Below, piece after piece: positions 42,477-50,598 of a DNA stretch of 64,000 nt (its first letter is position 1; every line of letters begins with the position of its first letter). Under the pieces are notes generated by a model. The model saw only the letters and a list, made by a program, of their open reading frames with translations, had not been told where the DNA came from and did not search any database. This DNA is from Cytophagaceae bacterium UBA7467. GTDB taxonomy: Bacteria > Bacteroidota > Bacteroidia > Cytophagales > Spirosomataceae. The stretch covers positions 103,260-167,259 of the forward strand of contig DLPD01000018.1 in assembly GCA_002479785.1 (NCBI GenBank), written 5' to 3'. A program made the translations under genes and the position numbers.

Positions 42477-43220
42477 TTATTTAATTTCTAATTGTTCACA
42501 AGCCATTCTAGCGGCTGTTTGTTCTGCTTTCTTCTTCGAATAGCCTTTCCCTTCGGATATTTTTTCGCCATCCAGGATGACCCATGCCGTAAATTCCCGG
42601 TTGTGGTGTTCTCCCTCTTGATCTAGCTCAAAGGAAACCTTTTTACCTTCTTTTTGCGCCCATTCAATCAGCATTGACTTGAAGTTCGGATTGTTTTGAA
42701 CAACGGCTTCTAAATCAAAGTACTGTGTGAGAATTTTCTTAATGATGAAGTTTTGGGTAAAGGCGAAGCCTTTGTCTAAATAAATCGCTCCCACAAATGC
42801 TTCTAAGGCATCTCCGTACATGGAAGTTCGGGACATGGCGTTTTTACGCTGCGTTTCATACTCGATTACTTCTTCCAACCCTAATTTGCGGCCAATTACG
42901 TTTAATGACTCTCGACTGACCATTCTTGAACGTATTTCAGTTAAGAAGCCTTCGTCTTTGAAGGGGAATTTTTGGAACAAATAAGTCGCTGTAATCATCC
43001 CAAGGACAGAATCACCTAGAAATTCTAGGCGTTCATTTGACTCTTTGTAGCTTTCGGAAACACTCTCCTTGGAAGCAGAAGAGTGTAAAAAGGCTAGTCT
43101 GTATAAGGTTAAATTACTCGGACTAGCCCCAATAAGATGTGTAACCGATTTCTTTAGAAATTTCTCTCGTTCGTCTAGTCGAATCGGATCTAACCAGTTC
43201 AGGAGAGATTTTACGGCCAT
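42477..43220 (-). CDS. rnc: Ribonuclease III
   Basis: About 247 residues. The RNase III signature ESNERLEFLGDSVLG (about 61-73) and AFVGAIYLDKGF provide the metal-binding acids. A C-terminal double-stranded RNA-binding domain follows (about 175-245, FKSMLIEWAQKEGKK ... GKGYSKKKAEQTAARMA). It cleaves double-stranded RNA in rRNA and mRNA processing. The ATG at 43220 lies 7 bp after fabF; the longer frame overlaps fabF. The acpP-fabF-rnc order is conserved in many bacteria. Confidence 0.95.
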   Translation of the reverse strand: MAVKSLLNWLDPIRLDEREKFLKKSVTHLIGASPSNLTLYRLAFLHSSASKESVSESYKESNERLEFLGDSVLGMITATYLFQKFPFKDEGFLTEIRSRMVSRESLNVIGRKLGLEEVIEYETQRKNAMSRTSMYGDALEAFVGAIYLDKGFAFTQNFIIKKILTQYFDLEAVVQNNPNFKSMLIEWAQKEGKKVSFELDQEGEHHNREFTAWVILDGEKISEGKGYSKKKAEQTAARMACEQLEIK

Positions 43221-43227
43221 ATTTGTC

Positions 43228-44475
43228 TTAGATTTTTCTGAAAATAACCGTCGCATTGTGTCCACCGAAACCAAATCCGTTGCTCAACGCCACGTCGATT
43301 TTACGTGCTTTACCTACGTTCTCTGTTAAATCGATGCGTTGATCGATTTCTGGATCGCGGTTAAATACATTGATGGTAGGAGGGACAAATTGGTGTTGAA
43401 TCGCTAATACAGAAGCTACCGCCTCTACTGCGCCTGCTCCACCTAATAAGTGACCTGTCATCGATTTCGTCGAAGAGATGGCTAACTTATAAGCGTGCTC
43501 TCCAAAACAATCGACGATCGCTTTAATCTCTTGTGGATCACCAATTGGAGTGGATGTACCGTGTGTATTCACGTAATCAACCTCTTCAGGCTTGATGTTA
43601 GCATCTTCTAAGGCATCGATCATCGATAATAAAGCGCCATAACCCTCTGGGTGTGGTGCTGTAATGTGGTGTGCATCAGAGGAAAAACCTCCACCGATTA
43701 ACTCAGCATATATTTTCGCGCCACGCGCTTTAGCGTGTTCGTATTCTTCCAAAATGAGGGCGCCTGCACCTTCTCCTACCACGAAACCATCGCGATCAAC
43801 GTCATAAGGACGAGATGCCGTTGCTGGATCATCATTACGCGTAGACATGGCGTGCATTGCAGTGAAACCCCCTACTGAAGCAATGGTCACAGGCGCTTCT
43901 GAACCACCCGTTACACATACGTTAATACGTCCGGTACGAATGTAGTTGAAAGCATCAATGATTGCGTTGTTCGCTGAAGAACAAGCGGAAACAGTGACGT
44001 AGTTAGGGCCACGGAATCCGTTGCGGATAGAGATTTGGCCAGAAGATGAATCTGCAATCATCTTAGGGATAAAGAATGGATTGATTTTAGGTGTTCCGTC
44101 TCCTTGTCCGAAATAGATCATTTCGTCTTCAAAAGTCTTTAAACCACCAATACCTGATCCCCAGATAACGCCTACTTTGTTTTTATTCAAGGTTTCCATG
44201 TCAAAATTCGCATCAGCGATGGCCTCATCAGCCGCCACTACAGCGTATTGAGTGAATGGATCCATTTTACGAGCCTCTTTAGCATTAATAAAATCTTCTA
44301 CCTTGAAGTTCTTTAATTCACAAGCAAAACGAGTTCTGAATTTTTCCGCATCGAATTTTGTGATGGGTCCACAACCGCTTACGCCGTTTTTTAATCCATC
44401 CCAATATTCACTAACTGTGTTCCCGATGGGGGTTAGGGCGCCTAAGCCCGTGACAACTACTCGTTTTAACTCCAT
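43228..44475 (-). CDS. fabF: Beta-ketoacyl-ACP synthase II
   Basis: 415 residues. Catalytic Cys at about 165 (VSACSSANNAI), His in NTHGTSTPIGD and His in KSMTGHLLGGAGAVE. It elongates acyl-ACP chains with malonyl-ACP. The ATG at 44475 (MELKRVVVTGLGALTPIG) is the family start; the longer frame adds 14 unrelated residues. It lies 118 bp after acpP, and that gap holds an inverted repeat. Confidence 0.97.
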   Translation of the reverse strand: MELKRVVVTGLGALTPIGNTVSEYWDGLKNGVSGCGPITKFDAEKFRTRFACELKNFKVEDFINAKEARKMDPFTQYAVVAADEAIADANFDMETLNKNKVGVIWGSGIGGLKTFEDEMIYFGQGDGTPKINPFFIPKMIADSSSGQISIRNGFRGPNYVTVSACSSANNAIIDAFNYIRTGRINVCVTGGSEAPVTIASVGGFTAMHAMSTRNDDPATASRPYDVDRDGFVVGEGAGALILEEYEHAKARGAKIYAELIGGGFSSDAHHITAPHPEGYGALLSMIDALEDANIKPEEVDYVNTHGTSTPIGDPQEIKAIVDCFGEHAYKLAISSTKSMTGHLLGGAGAVEAVASVLAIQHQFVPPTINVFNRDPEIDQRIDLTENVGKARKIDVALSNGFGFGGHNATVIFRKI

Positions 44476-44510
44476 ATTCTTGTTATTTATGAATCTGCTT
44501 AAAATAAAAA

Positions 44511-44573
44511 ATGTCAATTAGTTCGAGAAATCCTATGGAAAAATCCACCTGATTACTGTTTACCAATTGACAT
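44511..44573. repeat. Inverted repeat between acpP and fabF
   Basis: ATGTCAATT (44511-44519) and AATTGACAT (44565-44573) are perfect complements 45 nt apart, next to short A and T tracts. It may form a long-range mRNA hairpin between the two cistrons. It is not a classical terminator because of the large loop. Confidence 0.5.
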
Positions 44574-44593
44574 AATTTTTATGGTTGCTTCGA

Positions 44594-44830
44594 TTACTTT
44601 GCGTTCTCTTCCAAATAAGAAATAGCTTGGCCTACTGTTTGGATGTTCTCCGCTTGATCATCTGGAATAGAAACAGAGAATTCTTTTTCGAATTCCATGA
44701 TTAACTCAACTGTGTCTAGAGAGTCAGCTCCCAAATCGTTTGTGAAAGACGCCTCAGGAGTAACTTCTGATGCTTCTACACCTAATTTTTCAACGATGAT
44801 GCTTTTTACTTTTTCTGCAATATCTGACAT
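44594..44830 (-). CDS. acpP: Acyl carrier protein
   Basis: 78 residues. The 4'-phosphopantetheine site is Ser37 in DLGADSLDTVEL. It carries growing acyl chains for FabF and FabD and for lipid A synthesis. I choose the ATG at 44830 (MSDIAEKVKS), the canonical start; the longer frame is unrelated. The upstream TAATCTTTG sequence is one base too long to match the promoter box. Confidence 0.97.
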   Translation of the reverse strand: MSDIAEKVKSIIVEKLGVEASEVTPEASFTNDLGADSLDTVELIMEFEKEFSVSIPDDQAENIQTVGQAISYLEENAK

Positions 44831-44932
44831 TTTAATATTATTTTGGGGTTCAAAAACGATGCAAAGATTAGAATTAAAGTTGAATTTATCAAACAAATTC
44901 CATTCTAATTAGCCTGTTCTAGGCTGTTTGCC

Positions 44933-45847
44933 TTAAAAACAAAGCGAAGCAGCCCCTAAAAGACCTGCGTCATTACCTAATAAGGCTTTTTTAATGGTTA
45001 ATTTTTCCAAGTAAGCTGGTGTTAACCAATAATTTAATTGCTTCTCCATACTCGGTAAAATAAAGTCATAAGAGGCTGATAATCCGCCACCTATGAAAAT
45101 ATTTTTGATATCTAGGATACGAATTAAGGAAACTAACATATCCCCTAATAAGGATCCCACTTCATTCCAAATAGCTAAAGCTAATTCATCTCCCTCTTCT
45201 GCTCCCACCACTAAGGCAGTCGTAGAAATAGTCCCATCGGCAGGAAGCGACGTTTTTCCGGTATAGGCAGCGCGCATTGCCGTTGCCATTTGTAATAACT
45301 CTTTTTTACCTACATTTCGCTCTAATACCTTACCGTCGCGGGAAGGTACGTGACCTGGTTCCATCGCATTCCCATCTCCACCTAAGAATATTTTACGGTC
45401 GATAACAGCAGCGCCACCCACACCTGTTCCTAAGGTAATGAAAATGAAATCCTCTGGCATGGTAGCCTTTTCAGGAGAGAAATAAAATTCCCCTAAAGCA
45501 GCTGCGTTCGCATCGTTTTCCATGAAGAACGAATGTTCAGGAAAACGCTTTTCTAGCATTTCAATCATGGGAGAGCCATCGATTTCGGGGATAGCCGTTA
45601 TCTCGATTAGGGTGCGACGATCCTTCGTCAAGATACCTGGTAGACCGATTCCTACTTTTTTGACATTCTTGTGTTGGTACAATTGCAATGCAATCGCATC
45701 CGCTAAACGCTCTAAAAAATGGTGTGATTCTCTCCAGGTAGCAGTATCGTAACTTTGAAAATTGTTGATTTGACCTGTGTCTGCGTGGACGATTCCCATT
45801 TTAACGCCGGTTCCACCTACATCGATTCCTAAGTATTCTGCTGCCAT
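44933..45847 (-). CDS. ROK family sugar kinase (glucokinase-like)
   Basis: 304 residues. ATP site YLGIDVGGTGVKMG (about 5-18), catalytic Asp in MENDANAAALGE and ITLGTGVGGAAVI. The usual ROK zinc motif CxCGxxGC is replaced by GHVPSRDGKVLERNVG, so it lacks the zinc site and resembles the polyphosphate/ATP glucokinase branch. The substrate is uncertain. Single gene; a weak AGCCT hairpin lies after the stop (44911-44925). Confidence 0.88.
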   Translation of the reverse strand: MAAEYLGIDVGGTGVKMGIVHADTGQINNFQSYDTATWRESHHFLERLADAIALQLYQHKNVKKVGIGLPGILTKDRRTLIEITAIPEIDGSPMIEMLEKRFPEHSFFMENDANAAALGEFYFSPEKATMPEDFIFITLGTGVGGAAVIDRKIFLGGDGNAMEPGHVPSRDGKVLERNVGKKELLQMATAMRAAYTGKTSLPADGTISTTALVVGAEEGDELALAIWNEVGSLLGDMLVSLIRILDIKNIFIGGGLSASYDFILPSMEKQLNYWLTPAYLEKLTIKKALLGNDAGLLGAASLCF

Positions 45848-45910
45848 AAGTTTGATTTATTGAACTACGAAATTGCCGATTTTTGACGTGAATTTCAAAT
45901 CAAATGTGGC

Positions 45911-46375
45911 TTAACTGTAAATTTGCTCGATTTTTTCAAGAATTTGCGTTACTGCGGGGCATATAAGCGCATTTTTCTGCGTTAATCCTAAAATCCCCAT
46001 CATATTCTTTCGATCCGTATGGGGGTATTCTCGGCAGGCTTTGGGGCGGTGATCATAGATTCCACAGGTATTATCTTGTAGATCTAAAAAAGGGCATGGG
46101 GCTTGAGGGTATACCCAATCCCCATCTGAATCTTGGACGAGATAGGCATCCAAGAAAGCGGACGTTTTCATTTTAAATAAATGGGAAACGCGCTGGATAT
46201 CCGTATCATTCCACATAGGACTTGTGGTGCGGCAGCAATTGCCGCAAGTAAGGCAATCCGTTTTTTCAAACACCTCTTCATGCGCTTGCAAAAACTGCTG
46301 GTCCAAATTCTTAGGCTTGCGCGCCACTAAACGTTGAATCAGTTTTCGAAAAGAGGGGTCTTTAGTTTTCGCCAT
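45911..46375 (-). CDS. YkgJ family cysteine-cluster protein
   Basis: About 154 residues. Cysteines in CLTCGNCCRTTSP, CPFLDLQDNTCGIYDHRPKACREYP and a final CP form the putative metal (Zn or Fe-S) cluster site of this family. The molecular function is not established. The ATG at 46375 (MAKTKDPSF) overlaps the tdk stop by 14 bp; the in-frame start at 46402 is deeper inside tdk. Confidence 0.85.
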   Translation of the reverse strand: MAKTKDPSFRKLIQRLVARKPKNLDQQFLQAHEEVFEKTDCLTCGNCCRTTSPMWNDTDIQRVSHLFKMKTSAFLDAYLVQDSDGDWVYPQAPCPFLDLQDNTCGIYDHRPKACREYPHTDRKNMMGILGLTQKNALICPAVTQILEKIEQIYS

Positions 46376-46973
46376 GGAAGCAAGAACGGCAGCGAGCCTC
46401 ATAGGACTCAGTTTCTCCTAATAAAACGGTTTGTTGTTGCTCCACTTTGCGGTACGAATAATGGGCGGCTGCGCCACAGTTCACACAAACAGCATGTACT
46501 TTGGTGACAAATTCTGCGATAGCCATTAATCCCGGCATAGGCCCAAAAGGATTGCCCTTGAAGTCCATATCCAATCCTGCTATAATAATTCGCTTACCTT
46601 GATTAGCTAGCGTATTGCAAACCTCTACGATGTTCTCATCGAAGAATTGTACTTCATCTAACCCAATCACATCGCAATCGCCAGCTAGTAATAGTATTTC
46701 ACCGGAGTTATTGACGGGTGTGGACCGGATGGAATTTTGGTTGTGGGAAACAATATCCTCATCGTGGTAGCGGGTATCGGCCATCGGTTTGAAGATTTCG
46801 ACCCGCATTTGGGCAATTTTTGCGCGTTTCAAACGACGAATCAGTTCTTCTGTTTTACCAGAGAACATTGAACCGCATATCACTTCGATCCAACCAGCAG
46901 GTGGATTGCGTTCAGCAGATTTGGAATGGGTAGGTTCTAAAAACAAGGGCGTAAAAAGCCCCTGAAATGGCAT
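46362..46973 (-). CDS. tdk: Thymidine kinase
   Basis: 203 residues. P-loop GSMFSGKTEELIRR (about 34-47), DEVQFFDENIV and the zinc-binding cysteines CVNCGAAAHYSYR ... CRSC. It phosphorylates thymidine in pyrimidine salvage. The ATG at 46973 lies in the loop/stem of the terminator that follows sdhB, so translation from it may be restrained. An in-frame TTG at 46946, just past the hairpin, is an alternative. Confidence 0.94.
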   Translation of the reverse strand: MPFQGLFTPLFLEPTHSKSAERNPPAGWIEVICGSMFSGKTEELIRRLKRAKIAQMRVEIFKPMADTRYHDEDIVSHNQNSIRSTPVNNSGEILLLAGDCDVIGLDEVQFFDENIVEVCNTLANQGKRIIIAGLDMDFKGNPFGPMPGLMAIAEFVTKVHAVCVNCGAAAHYSYRKVEQQQTVLLGETESYEARCRSCFHGEN

Positions 46974-46982
46974 TCAGGGGCT
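46952..46982 (-). terminator. sdh operon terminator overlapping the tdk start codon
   Basis: On the minus strand AGCCCCTGAA and TTCAGGGGCT form a perfect 10-bp stem with a 6-nt loop, followed by TTTTTAC. The tdk ATG (46973-46971) sits at the loop. The same element can end sdhCAB transcripts and, in read-through RNA, hide the tdk start. Confidence 0.8.
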
Positions 46983-46993
46983 GTAATTGTAGT

Positions 46994-47752
46994 TTATTTA
47001 GATGAGAATGTCGCTGAGAAATATTCGCGGTTCATGCGCGCGATGTTCTCAATCGAAATTCCTTTAGGGCATTCAGCTTCGCAAGCACCGGTATTTGAAC
47101 AAGCACCAAATCCTTCTTCATCCATCTGAGCCACCATGGCTTGTGCACGATTCGCAGCTTCCACTTTACCTTGTGGCAATAGGGCTAACTGAGAAATCTT
47201 GGCTGAGGTAAACAGCATCGCTGATGCATTCTTACAAGCTGCTACGCAAGCTCCGCAACCGATACACGCCGCTGCTGCGAATGCCTCGTCAGCATCCTCT
47301 TTAGGAATAGGTAAATTGTTTGCATCCTGAGCGTTACCCGTATTTACTGAAACGAAACCTCCTGCCGCGATGATGCGGTCAAAAGCAGAACGGTTCACGA
47401 CTAAGTCCTTAATTACCGGGAACGCACTCGCTCTCCAAGGTTCTACGGTAATTGTTTCACCATCTTGGAACGAACGCATGTGTAATTGGCAAGTCGTAAC
47501 ACCACGGTTTGGTCCGTGAGGACGACCATTAATGTACATCGAGCACATACCGCAAATACCTTCACGGCAATCGTGGTCAAATGCTACCGGATCATCTCCT
47601 TCTTCGATCAAACGGTTGTTTAACACGTCAATCATTTCCAAAAATGACATATCTGTGGAGATGCCACTCACCTGATAAGTTTCGAACTTACCGGCTACGT
47701 TAGCATTTTTTTGTCTCCAAATTTTGAGTGTCAGGTTTAAATGTCCTTCCAT
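46994..47752 (-). CDS. sdhB: Succinate dehydrogenase/fumarate reductase iron-sulfur subunit
   Basis: 252 residues. The [2Fe-2S] cysteines are in CREGICGMCSMYINGRP ... TTC. The [4Fe-4S]/[3Fe-4S] cysteines are in CIGCGACVAACKN and CSNTGACEAECPKGI. It passes electrons from SdhA to the quinone site in SdhC. Third gene of sdhCAB, 9 bp after sdhA. Confidence 0.96.
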   Translation of the reverse strand: MEGHLNLTLKIWRQKNANVAGKFETYQVSGISTDMSFLEMIDVLNNRLIEEGDDPVAFDHDCREGICGMCSMYINGRPHGPNRGVTTCQLHMRSFQDGETITVEPWRASAFPVIKDLVVNRSAFDRIIAAGGFVSVNTGNAQDANNLPIPKEDADEAFAAAACIGCGACVAACKNASAMLFTSAKISQLALLPQGKVEAANRAQAMVAQMDEEGFGACSNTGACEAECPKGISIENIARMNREYFSATFSSK

Positions 47753-47761
47753 TGTATCGAA

Positions 47762-49741
47762 TTATTTATAAGATCTTTGAGCAATTTTGATGTTTTCGTA
47801 TTTCAATTCTTCTTTGTGAAGTTTGAAAGTCGATTGTTTTTCGTATTCCCAAGCCGCTACATAAGCATACTTTTCGTCATCACGAAGGGCTTCCCCGTCT
47901 TCTGTTTGGTATTCTGTACGGAAGTGACCTCCACAACTTTCGTTGCGATCTAAGGCATCAATACACATTAACTCACCTAATTCTAAGAAGTCTGCCACGC
48001 GGCCTGCTTTCTCTAATTCAGGGTTTAGGTTATCGATTTCACCTGGAATCTTCACATCTGACCAGAATTCTTTTTGCAAGGCTTGAATTTCCTTAATAGA
48101 AGCTTTCAAACCTTCTGCATTACGAGCCATACCGCACTCATCCCACATGATCTTTCCTAAACGCTTGTGGAAGTAATCCACAGGCTTCGTCCCTTTGATG
48201 TTCATTAAGGTTTCTAAACGATCACGTACCGCTTTCTCTGCCGCTACGAAATCTTCTGAATCCGTAGAAATCGCTGGTGTACGAATCTCGGAAGCTAAGT
48301 AAGCACCGATTGTGTAAGGAATTACGAAATAACCATCCGCTAAACCTTGCATCAAGGCTGATGCTCCTAAACGGTTCGCGCCGTGATCAGAGAAGTTAGC
48401 CTCTCCTAAAGCATATAAGCCAGGAACTGTAGTCATTAAGTTATAATCTACCCAAAGTCCACCCATCGTGTAGTGAACCGCTGGATAAATACGCATAGGC
48501 ACCTCGTATGGATCTTCACCCGTAATTTGCTTATACATATCAAACAAGTTACCGTATTTCTCTTTTACGACTGCTTTACCCATCGCTTGAATCTCTTCGT
48601 CTGATGGATTGTGCATATTGTTTTTATTTGCTTCTGCTTTTCCGTAACGGATGATCGCTGCAGCATAGTCTAAGTAAACCGCCATTTTAGACGTACCTAC
48701 ACCATAACCTGCATCGCAACGCTCTTTCGCAGCCCGTGAAGCTATATCTCGTGGTACTAAGTTACCGAAGGCAGGATAACGACGCTCTAAGTAGTAATCT
48801 CTTTCGTCTTCTGGAATTTCATTCGCTTTGCGATTATCGTTTTGTTTCTTAGGAACCCAAATACGACCATCATTACGAAGGGATTCAGACATCAAGGTTA
48901 ATTTCGACTGGTGGTCGCCAGAAACCGGGATACACGTAGGGTGAATCTGTGTGTAACAAGGGTTAGCAAAGAAGGCACCTTTTTTGTGCGCTTTCCAAGC
49001 GGCTGTTACGTTTGATCCCATCGCGTTTGTAGACAAATAGAATACGTTTCCGTAACCACCTGTACATAACAAAACGGCGTGTCCAAAGTGACGCTCTAAA
49101 GCTCCTGTTACTGAATCACGAGCAATGATACCACGCGCTTTTCCGTCGATTGTTACGACATCTAGCATTTCGTGACGTGTATACATTTTTACGTTACCCA
49201 TTCCCACTTGGCGTTGCAATGCAGAATAAGCACCTAATAATAATTGCTGTCCCGTTTGACCAGCCGCATAGAACGTACGTTGTACTTGCGTTCCACCGAA
49301 TGAACGGTTAGAAAGCAATCCGCCATACTCACGAGCGAAAGGAACCCCTTGCGCTACGCATTGGTCGATAATGCTTCCTGATACTTCCGCAAGACGGTGA
49401 ACGTTTGCTTCACGTGCACGGTAGTCACCACCTTTAATGGTATCGTAGAATAAACGGTAAACCGAGTCTCCATCGTTTTGGTAGTTCTTCGCTGCATTGA
49501 TACCCCCTTGTGCGGCGATTGAGTGCGCTCGACGTGGAGAATCTTGGAAACAGAATACTTTCACTTTATATCCTAATTCAGCTAACGATGCAGCGGCAGA
49601 AGCACCTGCAAGGCCTGAACCCACGACGATGATTTCTAAGCTACGTTTGTTCGCAGGGTTTACTAGGGAAACGCTGGAACGGTATTTGGTCCATTTGTCG
49701 GCTAATGCGCCTTCTGGAATTTTGGCATCTAATTTTGTCAT
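47762..49741 (-). CDS. sdhA: Succinate dehydrogenase/fumarate reductase flavoprotein subunit
   Basis: 659 residues. FAD-binding GSGLAGASAA (about 41-50), the histidine that binds FAD covalently at about 73 (RAHSIAAQGG) and the substrate-side CTQIHPTCIPVSGD. Length and spacing match the Bacteroidota/epsilon-type (B-type) complex with a single membrane subunit. Oxidises succinate in the TCA cycle, or reduces fumarate. Confidence 0.97.
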   Translation of the reverse strand: MTKLDAKIPEGALADKWTKYRSSVSLVNPANKRSLEIIVVGSGLAGASAAASLAELGYKVKVFCFQDSPRRAHSIAAQGGINAAKNYQNDGDSVYRLFYDTIKGGDYRAREANVHRLAEVSGSIIDQCVAQGVPFAREYGGLLSNRSFGGTQVQRTFYAAGQTGQQLLLGAYSALQRQVGMGNVKMYTRHEMLDVVTIDGKARGIIARDSVTGALERHFGHAVLLCTGGYGNVFYLSTNAMGSNVTAAWKAHKKGAFFANPCYTQIHPTCIPVSGDHQSKLTLMSESLRNDGRIWVPKKQNDNRKANEIPEDERDYYLERRYPAFGNLVPRDIASRAAKERCDAGYGVGTSKMAVYLDYAAAIIRYGKAEANKNNMHNPSDEEIQAMGKAVVKEKYGNLFDMYKQITGEDPYEVPMRIYPAVHYTMGGLWVDYNLMTTVPGLYALGEANFSDHGANRLGASALMQGLADGYFVIPYTIGAYLASEIRTPAISTDSEDFVAAEKAVRDRLETLMNIKGTKPVDYFHKRLGKIMWDECGMARNAEGLKASIKEIQALQKEFWSDVKIPGEIDNLNPELEKAGRVADFLELGELMCIDALDRNESCGGHFRTEYQTEDGEALRDDEKYAYVAAWEYEKQSTFKLHKEELKYENIKIAQRSYK

Positions 49742-49762
49742 ATCAATCGAATCGCTGAAATA

Positions 49763-50428
49763 TTATTGAATCAAATGGAAATAAAAGGCAATCGGCATCG
49801 CAGCAAAAACAGCTGGAATAACGATAGAGAAAATAGCTCCGATCGTTTTGATCGTAGGCATATACTTAGGGTGGTTCCATCCAATGGATTGGAAAGCACT
49901 CGAGAAACCATGTAATAAGTGGTAACCAAGCGAAATGCATCCTAACACATAAACGATAACCACAACTGGATTCATGAACACCGCTTGCATCTCTGCATAT
50001 AACGTATGGTCTTCTAAGCCCTCCGTTAATCGAGAGAAGTACCAAAAATGCTTCAAGTGAAGGATTAAAAACAATAACAATAAAGTTCCTAAAAGTCCCA
50101 TAGAACGAGAATACCACTTGCTATTGGCAGCGCCATCTACTACCGCATAGGCCACAGGACGTTTTGATTTATTTTCAAACCAAAGACGAAGTCCGTCATA
50201 GATGTGTAATAATAAACCTGCGAACAACACAATCTCCATCGTGCGGATAACCGGATTTGTTCCCATAAACTCTGCCCCTTCATTAAAAGCCACTCCACCA
50301 TCATTCAGGAAGATTAAGGCGTTCAAACTGCAGTGAACTAACAGGAAGCTGATTAAAAACAGGCCTGTAATGGCCATCAGGAGCTTTTTCCCGAGAGATG
50401 AATTAAGTGATTTTGCTAACCAAGCCAT
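49763..50428 (-). CDS. sdhC: Succinate dehydrogenase cytochrome b subunit
   Basis: 221 residues with five transmembrane helices. Histidines in LLVHCSLNA, LLHIYDGLRLW, LILHLKHFWYF and LGYHLLHGFSSA are the likely ligands of two b hemes, as in the single-subunit anchor of B-type complex II. First gene of sdhCAB. Confidence 0.94.
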   Translation of the reverse strand: MAWLAKSLNSSLGKKLLMAITGLFLISFLLVHCSLNALIFLNDGGVAFNEGAEFMGTNPVIRTMEIVLFAGLLLHIYDGLRLWFENKSKRPVAYAVVDGAANSKWYSRSMGLLGTLLLLFLILHLKHFWYFSRLTEGLEDHTLYAEMQAVFMNPVVVIVYVLGCISLGYHLLHGFSSAFQSIGWNHPKYMPTIKTIGAIFSIVIPAVFAAMPIAFYFHLIQ

Positions 50429-50491
50429 AAATAATTGTATTTGTTAAAAGGAAATAAAAATAAACGAACAGGTTCGATTTTTTTAAGCTAC

Positions 50492-50527
50492 CAAAACTAC
50501 AATCGAATCGCCGCTCTATCAAATTTA
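50492..50527 (-). promoter_or_regulatory. Two candidate promoter -7 boxes for sdhCAB
   Basis: TAGTTTTG (50492-50499) and TAAATTTG (50520-50527) both match TAnnTTTG on the minus strand. They give leaders of about 60 or 85 nt before sdhC. Confidence 0.5.
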
Positions 50528-50598
50528 AAACGTAAAAAATCCATTTTTTTTGAAAAAAGGAATTGCCTTCTTAACTTACAGCTAATCAAAAATGTTTT

